A stretch of 64,000 nt of DNA from Amphiura filiformis (taxonomy: Eukaryota; Echinodermata; Ophiuroidea; Amphilepidida; Amphiuridae): positions 42,176,990 to 42,240,989 of the forward strand of contig NC_092637.1 of NCBI RefSeq assembly GCF_039555335.1, written 5' to 3'. A model generated the notes under the pieces. It had not been told where the DNA came from. It saw nothing but the letters and a program-made list of their open reading frames with translations, and ran no database searches. Made by a program: the position numbers and the translations under genes. Positions 47,401 through 60,000 of the stretch are shown here, piece after piece; position 1 is the first letter of the stretch; the number at the start of each line of letters is the position of its first letter.

Positions 47401-50400
47401 ACATATCGAATTGCATTCTGAATACGAAGAATGTCCTTCTGATATCAAATAACTTTGATTTTTTGAAATTCGCAGTGTAATATACATTTTATGGCAAATG
47501 ATTAAAAATTGATATTTTTGATATTTAACAGTACTCGAAGTAAACTTTATAAATCTGATGATTTATACTTAAAGTGCATGTAAGTGGGATGAAAAGTCGA
47601 CGATCAATTGAAAATTTTGACCTTCCGTATTGAAGATATGGATTTTTTCCCCAAAACACCAAAAAATTTGGTCTTTTTTTTTGTCATTAGATTTATAAAA
47701 TTTCAAATATCAAAAAATTTGTATTATATCGTGAATTTCAAAAAATGAAAATTATTTGAAATCAGAAAAACATTCTTCGTATTCAGAAAGCAATTCGATA
47801 TGTCTGATGTGCTCTCATGTCCCACAAAAATACTGTAGAAACGCTCAAAACGCTCATTCCAGATCCCTTAAGATTGTACATGTATATGCTATTTAACGTC
47901 AAGCTGTGTCGATACCTACTTTGAATCGTCGATGGCATATTCCGTGATCCCCATTCCTAGTGTCACGGAAACAATGATCGCCGGCAGTCCTGAAAAAATG
48001 GTTATATGAAAAACTTGAAAGGTGGCAGTACACCAGAGGTCTTCAAACAAAGTAGGATTGCTTTAACTCTTTAAAAGGGCATTTCGTGATCCACAGCCTC
48101 ATCCCCCACTTTTCTCAAAAAAGTTGAGATTTTTATATCACTGGAAACCTCTGGCTACATAATGTTTATGTACAAAATATTTCTTGCAGATTAATTCCTT
48201 TAGCAAAGATATCGTGAAATTTGAATTTCGTTCTGGTGCACCAGAACGAAATTACAACGTATTGTCTATGGAGCAGTGTAATACACATAATCATGCATAA
48301 CTCGCAAACGCAATATCGGAATCAACTGAAATTTTGGGAATATGCTTTTTTCGTGGATATGTACTGAAAAATGTCATAAAAAGAGGATGCTAGGATCACG
48401 AAATACTCCTTTAATAAGCATTACTTTAACAACTTTTAACGAGGATTGAATCCTATCAGCAACTGAAGAATAATAATCGCCACTTAAACCTTCGCCCTAC
48501 ATCACGGTTGTTTGATGTAATCATTTATTAAATTTTCTAACAAAACATAATATTCAATTCTAAAACTATCACACTAATATTTACATACATTTCCCGCTCC
48601 TTTTAACATAGATTTTCGTTTCTTTATCAATTTATTCATCTTTTTCTGCTTTTTTTAGGTATTATTATTCTATAAACTGTATATTTGTGTACAAATTGAG
48701 GGCGCTATTTACATATATTTTAAATTTAATTTGGCCAAATAATATAAGTTATTCCTAACATTTCATAAAAAGTTTTTTTAAATTTTCATTGCTACTTGTT
48801 ACTCTTTTTCTGACGTTTTATTGCAATTATACCAGCTAGTGTCTACCCCTTGTAAAGATGAAAACACGATTTAAGATCAATAGCGCCACCATTGTTCACC
48901 TTTTCTTAAAAATAATGTGGTTTTACATGCTATCAAACAACCGTAACATAAACCTAATTTCGTACTTGTACTTGTGCCGTCCACACCAACAGTGAGCTGT
49001 GTGATGGATTATCTTCCGTAATGTCATGCCATCAGTCTGTCTCTGTTGGTTGTAAGCCTGCTATGTCTGCCAGGGTTTGTTTATAATATTGGTCAACTCC
49101 ATTGGAAATCCATACACCCCCCTATGGAAGACATAACCTTAATATACACCCCTAGTGTGGGACATTGATGTCATGTCTTCCATATATAGGTGGTGTATGG
49201 ATTTAACCAGGATCTGTGATTTAACTGTAATAGCCCACCTCTTGCTTGCCACACTTGCTTTTACACATTCCAACCATCTTTTGTTTGATCTTCCTCAGCT
49301 CTTGGGCTTTTTCGATGTGTTTTGCTTCATGAGTTATTTTGTGTATCTACTTAACCATAATCACGACCCTAAATCTAGAATCTTACCCCAAGCGATGGGT
49401 GCACAGATCTTCAGTTTCATCTTCCGCGTGATACTCGGGTTAACTTTAAGATACAGATGTATTCCTTCTACGAACATCCACATGAAAACCACCAACCACA
49501 GATAATGTAGTAATACAGTCACCGTAATGCAGGCAATCTGTGTGAATATTGCAAGAATTGCTTCACGTGTCTTTATTATTATATTTAATTTACCGTATCA
49601 ATTTCCGCACATTCCTCCACCACACACTCACCCACCCCCCTCTTGTATGAGTCCAACCCCATACACCCCACCTAACTGCACACCCTACAAATTCACATCC
49701 CTATCCACATAGGTACGGTACGCAATATTCGCTCCATACACGTGGGCACGAATACTTCAGTATAAACTTTTCAAGAAATTTTCTACCCTTGTAAGTTTTC
49801 CTTGCTCCGGATTTCTCTATTTGTACTATACAAAAGCAATCGTTTGGCTTCAAAAAGACAGACAGACAAAACCCTAAAAAACAATTAACAATAAAGACCC
49901 CCCTACACACACTCGCACAATTATTGAGTAATGACTGTATGTTAAAAAAAAAAGGAGCTCCAGTTGGCTGTACAATTTCTACAGCACTTTATAAACTAAA
50001 GAACAACATACAGAGGTAAACACGAATAACTGTTTCAGTCACCTTTGGTTTAGCGTTGATGCCAGTGACAAATACAAGTTGTGCCAGTAACAATGACAGA
50101 GCTAAGTTTGTATGGATACCAATAACTGCTTCACTCACCTTTTGTTTAACGTTAATGCCGGTGACAAATACAAGTTGTGCCAGTAACAATGACAGAGCTA
50201 AGTTTGTATGAATACCAATAACTGCTTCACTCACCTTTGGTTTAGCATTAATGCCGGTGACAAATACAAGTTGTGCCAGTAACAATGACAGAGCTAAGTT
50301 TGTATGAATACCAATAACTGCTTCACTCACCTTTGGTTTAGCATTAATGCCGGTGACAAATACAAGTTGTGCCAGTAACAATGACAGAGCTAAGTTTGTA

Positions 50401-53400
50401 TGGATACCAATTCGAACATTCTTGTATAGTCTGTGAAAGGAATACGTATAAGCTTTATTTAGATGTATAATAGACGGCTTTAAAACTCAACCGCCGGTTC
50501 CGCCCGGTCCCGTCTGGTCGGAGCCGGTTTCTATAAACAATGGAACGAAGTTCAACGGCCATCAACCGCCGGTCAACTGCCCAGATAACATGGTGATATT
50601 GGTCCGATGGTGGCCCAATATCATTTGCTCATGGGCCCAAGACTGGTCCAAGATTGGGCTTGGGCCAAATATTGGGCCTATATTGGACCAATTTAGGCTG
50701 CCACCGTGATGCCAATATGAAGATTACCGATGGTAAGCCAAGATTGGCCCAATATTGGCAGCAAAAAATGCCGATGCCAAGATTGGCGTTCGAAAACCAA
50801 CGTTGGGCCAATATATGCATGTTATCTGGGTTGTGGTTGAGTTTTGAAGCCGCCCCTAATTTAATTTGCATAATTTTCCTGCAAATGCCGTCATGGTTTT
50901 GTGAGGATCAATCGTGTGATATATACTGATTGCAGCGGATCCTTTCCTGGATGTATAATTGTAGTCACTGTGACTACAAAGATAAATAAAAAGAAAATGC
51001 TGTATTGTATCATGTACAATAATACAATTAACAAAGAAAAACAATGAGGTTCTTGCTTAGATTTGAAATTATTTTATTCCTTTTGTGTTTTCTTCTTCTG
51101 TATTCTACTCTTTGTATTCTTCTTCGTTTTCTCTTCTTCTTCTTCTTCTTCTTCTTCTTCTTCTCTTTACTCCTTCTCACGTTTATGTCGTTTTCTTCAT
51201 TTTCCTCTTCCATATCAAACATTATTGCAGTACCGATCAGCAGAACAAATTATTTCCTGCCATAATTTCAAAAACGGCATAAAGGATGGGAAATGTCGAA
51301 GGAACTAGAGAAAAGTGTACACGCACAATCAAATCAGTAATAATAACCTTTTTAATGCAATGGGCGTACAAGTACTTACTTGGAAACTGCATACAATATG
51401 ATCGTCGCAAGCAGACACACTATCGACATGGACATGGATATGTAGGTCAAATATGACAGGATCTTGACATGAACACTCGGTAATTCTTCAACCTAACGAA
51501 GTTAAAAACACTATTATCAATAAACACGGTATTTAATCGAAAGTGTTTGACGCACTGTCCTTATAGTTACTTGTAACTTCGACTCGATCCTTTCAATTTT
51601 AACCAATCCTTCTTGATAGCTCTAATTCCTGAGGTGTATGACCAAGATGGCGAATCAGTTACTTCACATGACCTTGGTAGTCCAGCTTTCCAGAAAGTGA
51701 CATTTTTCGAGTTTCGTCAAATGAGTTATTACCCACTTTTCAGCTGGAACTATAGCAACATAATTATCATGAATTATTTTCGGGCTCGGTCACCCACCTT
51801 TGCAGAGTATTTTTGGTGGGACATGAGAGCACATCAGACGCACCAAGTTGCATTCTAAATACGGGGAATGTCCTTCTGATATCAAATAATTTGGGATTTT
51901 TAAAATTAGTGATATAATACAAATTTTATGGCAAATTATTAAAAAATTTACATTTATGACATTCATAAGGGAAATTAATTAGGAAACTTCATGTATATCT
52001 TCAATACGAAAGGTCAACACTTTCATGTGATGGTCGGCTTATCATCCCAGCCACACACACATAGCATTAGATTTATCAAATCTACCTAGTCTTCTTGAGG
52101 ATTGTTAAATATCGAAAATGTCAATTTACAATAATGTCAAATTTGCCATAAAATTATATCGCGAATTTCACAAATATTTGATCGTATCGTACATGGTAAA
52201 CACTTATAAATTTTATAATGCTTCAAATTCTAGTCTTATACAATTAATAACTTTCATATCAGAACATACTTCGACTAGTTGCATAAGAACCGCAAAGCTG
52301 GTCATGTGATTACAGCCGCAAGTCACGTGAGTCTCAGTTAAGTCGGTGACCGCACACCCTTCGTCAGACCAAGTTCTATATAACCAGTAATTAAAAACGA
52401 AAAACGTTGGTAACAAAACAGGAACTATGGTTTAGTTAAATGTATTATTCAGCCAAAATACTACAAAAAAATGTGTTTATTTTCTTCAGACGTGTGTTTT
52501 GTTTATTTTTTCGATACAAAAAATAGGACATTTTGACATATTGAGCAGTGGCGTAACTAGGGGGGGGGGGGCGGCAAGGTGCCCGGGCGCTACCACTGAG
52601 GGGGCGCCAAATCGCCAAATCATAATGCCGATGCCATTCCCACACCACCGCGTCTAAGATATTCTCGGGTGGGGGTAGGGGTGCCAATTTTGTTTCTTGC
52701 CCCGGGCGCTACCAACCCTAGTTACGCCACTGATATTGAGCCAGCCAAGTTTCGTCATTTGTTTGTTTGTGTTTACTCTGCGAGTTGTGTTGTAATTGCA
52801 AATTAATACATAATTATACGTTTATTAAACAAACATATCGCTTACCCAGTTGACGTTACATATTGACATGTTGGTGCCCCTTGGTGCGCCTGACAATAAA
52901 ATACAATTACAACAAGTAATTGCAGTTTTGCACTAAAACACACGACTCTTGACTATGGTGTCAATGTTTAAATAACTTTAAAACATTTTTTTAAACATAT
53001 CCGTACGTTTACACGGTTAACCGACCGGATTGTGGTCCGTTTAAACGGAATAACTGACACCCATACAGTGACAACCGTGGTATCAAAACACTTGTTCAAA
53101 TAACTTACCGATAACAATAAGAATGTAATATAGAACAGATCCCCATTGTTATAAGAAACGGCTTGCTTGTTAGAAATATCATAGATATTAATCGCCGTCA
53201 CCTTGCTGCCCATTCCAGAATACACTCGATTTGTGTCAGAATCATTCTTCACAGGGAGATTTAATTTGAGAACAGAAATAACTACCGCGTGATCTGAAGA
53301 TTAAGAAGTGAAATGAGACCCAAATAGATAAAATAAGGTCAAGAAAGGGTAACACAAAGACTACTGCTGTTAAATACATTTGACACAACCTCACTGCCCT

Positions 53401-56400
53401 ATAATGACGGCCGGTACCAGACAGATTCTTCCTTGAACATGTTTAAAGATGCACCTTAAGGTGGGACAGGTGTAATTAGATAGGCCAAAATCATCATTTC
53501 ATCCAAAATTAGTTTTTGTCATTTTTAGACATATTAATGTATGTAGTTTTCATAACATTAAAAAAAATTTGGAAAAATTATGCAAATTGTATAAAAAGCG
53601 TGCTAATTACAACAAGAATCTTATTATTTTCTTTGTTTACGAACCCGTTGCATGACGTTTTTTACGCATTTCATTTTTTCAGCAAATATCGAATTTTGAA
53701 AAAATGTAGAGCCGCTATAGAATGTCCTATGAGGGCCATTGAGGTATCAAAATAAAGCTTATTTAATTATCTAGGGCATGGACCTAAATTAAAGTAAATT
53801 CAAAATACCTGACATTGTAATTGTGGTACCTTTTCAAAATTGCATTCACCTCAAATTGGAAAATCCAATGGGGTAACCCTACCTAACCCTGTATGTAACC
53901 AGAAGTAGGTCCATGCTCTAGATCTTTCAAATTGGCAAATTTACGCTAATTAATTATGCAAATTAGCTAATTAATATGCGTATTAATATGTAATTAAGTA
54001 TGAAATGTGTATTTCTGCATATACTTGTTTCATATACTTATTAAGGGTATGCTAGTATGTTTCCACTAGAAAAAGTGTCAACAGCATTTTCTGATGAAAA
54101 AATGTTGAACAAGAACTCAAAAGCGAGAAAATGTATAATTTAGATGTCAATTAATGTTTTGGTGTCAGAGTAATCATACGATTGCATAATAGTTACCAAA
54201 CTTAAATGACTTCGATGGAATTGCTATTTCCATTTCAGCGTTCTCGGGGTCATTCCCAACTGCATATGTTTGAGTACCGTCAGCACTGGATTCCGTGTTG
54301 GCCCTGAAGATGTATGAATCTGAAATGATAATTACTGCGTTAAAATACACCTCTTTGAATGTCGCCATTTGTAGTTTGGTATCCCATGTTATAGTTACCA
54401 TTTTTCCCCAGCATCTTGGTGGCTATCTTGAATTTCAAAATGGCCGCCATTTTCTACATATTTTGGACTATAACTGGCTCCGAGCTCCACATCAAGCTGA
54501 AAATGGTGGCACAATACGCATGTTTATGATGTCAAGGATTACAATAAAAGCATATACAAGGGTATATGTAATTTCCAGCCATCTTGGATTTCAAAATGGC
54601 TGCCATCATCAATATGTTTTTGGCTTTATGTGAAGTTGTGAGCCACATAGCCAGCTTAAAATGGTGACAATACCAATATATTAATTGTAGTTGAAGTTTT
54701 ATAACAATACAGATGACGCCGGCTAACATGTTGCATTCTGTTCTCGCCATTTGGTTCCTATGATAAACAGAAGCATTTGAAAATAATGGATATTTTTTTT
54801 TATCCTGGTGTATATTATTCATGTATATTGTCAAGAACAAAATTAATTCAAATACTGGAAGTTACGTTTTGTTAACATGACGTTTCGTTCGATACCATCA
54901 GACATCATCAGGTGACTGATTCAGGCCGATTGGTCATGTGAGAGACAGCAATCAATTCCTTTCTGTGCCTGGTCGGAAGCCTGTCGCTGAACAGGACTGT
55001 ATAGACGCTTTCAACGGTCTAACGGGAGGGACTAGGAACAGAAAGGAATTGATCGCCGTCTCTCTCGTGACCAATTGACTTGAATCAGTCACCTGACTGA
55101 TGTCCAATGGTATGGAACTAAATGTCGTGTTACCGAAACGTAAGTTCCAGTACTTTATTTAATTGAGCACTTTTGTTAAGTAATATTTTGTTTACAAGTG
55201 ACAGCAGACTAGGAAGGAATGCTAAATACGATTTATTTCTAATGCGGGTGATTTTTCTTGTTTTTTTTCTTTCCTTTCCTTTCCTTCTTTCCTTTCCGTC
55301 TTTCCTTTCCCTTTATCCTTTCCTTTCCTTCTTTAAGTGTGCGGAAAGTACACTACAAATCAGTAGGTTTTTTAGTGGGGGCTACTTACCAAAATACGCA
55401 GTTTTTTCAATTTTGGTGTCGGTTATAGTACTTATATCAGGTAAATCCAACACCAGTTTGTCAAATGATTGTAAGAAATCTTCTACGTCTATATCGCAGT
55501 CCTAAATGAGGTTAACATGTATTGTAAAACAGTCAGTTCGTTTTGATTTTATTCCAAATGGGGCCAAAAAGGTACAGACATTAAAAACATTGCTACAAAA
55601 TTACATAATAGTTGTCACATGTTTAAACCTGATGAAATACTTCTTATTATTCTTAAGACAATCTTAAAATTCCCAGATCAAATGAAAAGGCGTGTGATAG
55701 AGCATTCACCATAGACATGATAGATTCAATTTAAGAAACATTAATTATCTTAAAACCACATATTTTCCTTGATTACGACACTCAAAACGCTAGTCACTCA
55801 CCGACCAAATTCCGTGTTGAAATGAGCAAAATTGTGAGCTACATCTTTTCGCTTTAAAATGAATATTCTCAGCCAAATGAAAAGCAATAATTTTATTTTT
55901 TTATTTCAGTAAATATCAGAAGAAAACCACAATGCTCGATACTCTGAGTTTTTAAATCCAGTCAAAACGAAAACAGTATCTGCCCTGTGATTTATTAGCC
56001 GATACCGCACTTTTATGTTTTAATATTTGGGAGCTACTCCCATTCCAGACAAATAGGCAAATACTGAGCAGGGCAGAAGGACTCACCTGATCAGTTTTAC
56101 ATTTAGCAGCCATCTCCAAGGCAACCATGGCAACTTGTTGATCATTATTCAAAGTTGTCAGAACACTACCACGGCTATCGGTAACTGTTACTTGGTCAGA
56201 TGTCGTTAGCCTCACTGTGGAATGATCTGATGCTTCTGTAGATACCTCTTGATCGTCTATATCTGCAGTACTTACAGGATTGGTAATCGTTGAATGGATC
56301 TCTAATCGGGATCAGAGTCAATTTAAGATTTCCAAAATAATAAAGAAATTCTTTATTGTACCTTCTAACGTATTAGATTTTATACTAATGTTATACCGTT

Positions 56401-56714
56401 CTACCCACAAATCCATTCCGTCTTCTCCTTCATATTCATACGTATAGATTTACTAATATGCCATTTAAAACATTTAGGTTCTCTCAATTTTTCGGACTAT
56501 TTATGGTTTGCTTTTTGTTTTACCTGTGCACTGCCACCCATCGCCGGTATAGCTTGCATTACATGAGCAGTTAAAACCCGGAATCTGATTATGACAAGTT
56601 GCTCCTACATGGCAATTGTGGGTACCTTCGGCACACTCATCAACATCTGCAAATTTAATATGTATCATTGTCATGTTTTCAACTTTATCATCATCATCGT
56701 CGTCGTCGTCATCG

Positions 56715-56786
<72 letters not shown>

Positions 56787-56987
56787 CAACGTCCATCAGT
56801 TATGGTTTCTTCTTATTTACCTGTACATTGCCATCCATCGCCGGTATAGCCTGCATCACATGAGCAGTTAAAACCTGGAACCTGATTATAACAAGTTGCT
56901 CCACTATGACAATTGTGGGTACCTTCCGAACACTCATCAACATCTGTAAATTTAATATGATATCGTTGTCATGGTTCAAACCTTAGT

Positions 56988-57038
<51 letters not shown>

Positions 57039-60000
57039 GTCATCACAACGTCCATCAGTTATGGTTTCTTCTTATTTACCTGTACATTGCCATCCATCGC
57101 CGGTATATCCTGCATCACATGAGCAGTTAAAACCTGGAACCTGATTGTGGCAGGTTGCTCCAACATGACAATTGTGGGTACCTTCCAAACACTCATCAAC
57201 ATCTGCAAATGTAATGATATTGTTATCGCCATGATTATCAACTTTATTATCATCGACATCGCATCATCTCCATCACCATCATTATTATTATTATCATCAT
57301 CATCATCATCATCCTTATAATAATAACTTAATGAAATGGGAATAAAAGTACAATCATCTTTCAATTACTTTTAATCGATCCGAACAAAATGATACTTATC
57401 ACACGGCAATCTCACCTGTGCATGTTTGTCCGTTCCCTGTGTACCCCGCGTTACAAGTACACTTAAATGACCCGACGGTATTAGTGCAATCAGCATTGAC
57501 GTCACAGCTATCAGTATTCGAACTACACTCATCCAAATCTGATGAAAAATATTTATATTGAAATTAATCAATGAATTTATTTCATTTGTCATCCTCGTTA
57601 CTTTTACTTTTATCCGCTACTGGTGCCTTTCATAGCATCATGGGGAGACATATCCTTCTTCTCTGGGCAAATCGGGTCATTGTGATCCCATGTCTTGCGA
57701 GTATTTCCTTTATTCCATCTGCCAACCTCTTCTTACTCTTCCTCTTGCCCTAGTTCCTGTTGTACGGCTGTTGTAAGTTCTTGCTGCAGGTTGGCTAAGG
57801 AACACGCGCATAAGGTGGCCGAACCACCTTACTTGGTGTTTTGCTACGTAGGTGCCCACCATCTTTCTGATACCCTCGCTGCTCTTGATTTCCCTCTTGA
57901 CTTGTTAGCCGCTCTTCTTATAATTAAAGACAGAGATAAATGCAATTTATCGCGTCTGATGTCACTGTCAATTACGATCCTTGATTGGTTTACACATGTT
58001 AATCAGCGCGCACAAGGAAGGCCGATCTCTCTGGTGCTGATCGGAGAAAAGGAATAGCAGCAAATCGCGAAAAAGTTCGTACTTTTACAAGGCAAAAGCA
58101 GCTTTTCTAGGGATTGTGGACATGGTGCCTTCACCAAAGAAAGTTTCTTACTATAAAGCCCTAACTTTTGAGATGGTTTGCATGTCGAAAGGTGCAAAAT
58201 CAACAATAAGGCGCCCGGTTATAAATCCGCGTTCAGCAAGTCATCATCACGACACTTGTAAACAAACCGTGCTCGAGTTTGATTGACAGGTGACGTCAGA
58301 CGCGATAAATTGTCTTTATCTTTGTCTTTCATTATAGGCATCTCATTTTACAGGTAATGGGCTTTGGGGTTGTTCTTTTATTGAGAGTCCAGGTTTTGGA
58401 CTGGTAGCAGAGTGAAAAAGGGGCTATTTGCCTCTTTTCTTTTCCTCTAGATTTTCTCTTTCATTTTTTGTTAGAGGGGCACTTTTTTCTTTCATTTTTT
58501 TGTCAGGGGGCACTCTGCCCCCACCCTTGTAGTCTCAATGGTTTGGAAACTGCCATGAAAACGCAGACATTTAGCCTAAATGTTTTCTGGTAACATTATG
58601 TGCATCCATTTAATAATGTTATAAAAAACATTTTGGGTTATCTGGAGTATCATAATTATTATAAGTACGATGTGGGTTGACATACCAGTGCATGTTATAC
58701 CATCTCCACTATATCCGTCATTACATGCACATGTGAAGGCACCAGCAGTATTTAAACATGAAGCACCAGCATGACAGTTGTGTTTACCGGAACTACACTC
58801 GTCAATATCTATCCACAATAAAATAATGTAATTTATATTGAACAATAATGTCAGTTATGCTATTCACTCATATATACATTATGCACACTAAAACAACAAT
58901 TTATACAATTTGTGTAGATCCATTTTCTATCAGTTTCTATTGATCACGGGGAATCTTTCGTGGAGCTGTTTTCAACATAGGCCTATTTATTATCACACTC
59001 GCGTGAAAATTCAATAGCAGCTACAACGGCGATGTCGACTCTGGAGTCAAAAATTTGACTGCCAAGAGTAACCGCTGGCGGCGCATCGTATTGTGAAACG
59101 CGAGAATTATGAGGGAGCTTTTTTATTTTACTGCGTAGGGTAAAATATTGAGATAAATAACACTTCATCAAGTTACGGGTGAAATTTGAAATGTTAATAC
59201 CGTAACAATTTTACTAATTATGAAGATCACGTGAAATTGTCATGTGATCTAATAAATATTAAAAGAAGTAACACTTCATAAAATTACGAATGAAATTTGA
59301 TGTTTTGAGACAGTAAACCTTTTACTAGTTTAGATCCCCGTATTTTGTCGTCATAGATTAATTTTGACGTACGTCTGATTATAGAAGATCACGTGGAAAT
59401 GTCATTTTGAACTAGTTTTTGAATTAGCAATAAATCGCGTCTTCGATTACTACTTTACCTTTTCAGAAACATCCAAAATTATGATATGCCAACAGAAAAC
59501 GAGTCAACAGCCTTTTTCTATAATCTACCGAGCTGACAACTGATAAAAACAAAATTTATAACTAGGACATATCTCACCTGTGCATGTTTGTCCGTTTCCT
59601 GTGTAGCCCGCGTCACACGTACACGCAAATGACCCATTGACATTAGTACATGCAGCAACAGCGTCACAGTTATCAGTTCCCAAAGTACATTCATCCAAAT
59701 CTAATGCAAAACATTATAATCAGGTTATGGTGCGTGTTTTTTTGTTTTTGTTTTTGTTTTTTTTTGTTGTTTTTTGTTGTTGTTTTGTTGTTGTTGTTGT
59801 GTTTTTGTTTTTTGTTTTTTGACAACCTATCACTCTCGCATACATAAGCTCGCACAGGTAAACCCTCAATGTTAAGAACTCTTTTAAAGAACTATATACC
59901 GATAATAATTATTACATCATAAAAGTAATTCTATGTTTGTTTGTTTGTTTGTTTGTTTGTTTGTTTGAATCACTTAATTTGAACCAGAGTAAAATATTAT

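Noticed and set aside
49155-49505. 116-codon plus-strand frame
   Set aside because: Antisense shadow of the TM3 exon; no domain of its own.
50043-50430. CRISPR-like or ordinary satellite array
   Set aside because: Regular 96-bp units, but without spacers and coding for a membrane helix in frame; this is an exon-derived tandem repeat.
52376-52418. Upstream extension of the GPS exon ([14 protein letters not shown])
   Set aside because: The frame is open, but it spoils the GPS cysteine-to-Trp spacing and does not join the 44-nt exon in phase from the alternative acceptor; the ggttatatag acceptor gives a canonical GPS.
56691-56790. Poly-Ser, poly-His and poly-Ile reading frames
   Set aside because: Translation of an (ATC)n microsatellite in a receptor intron.
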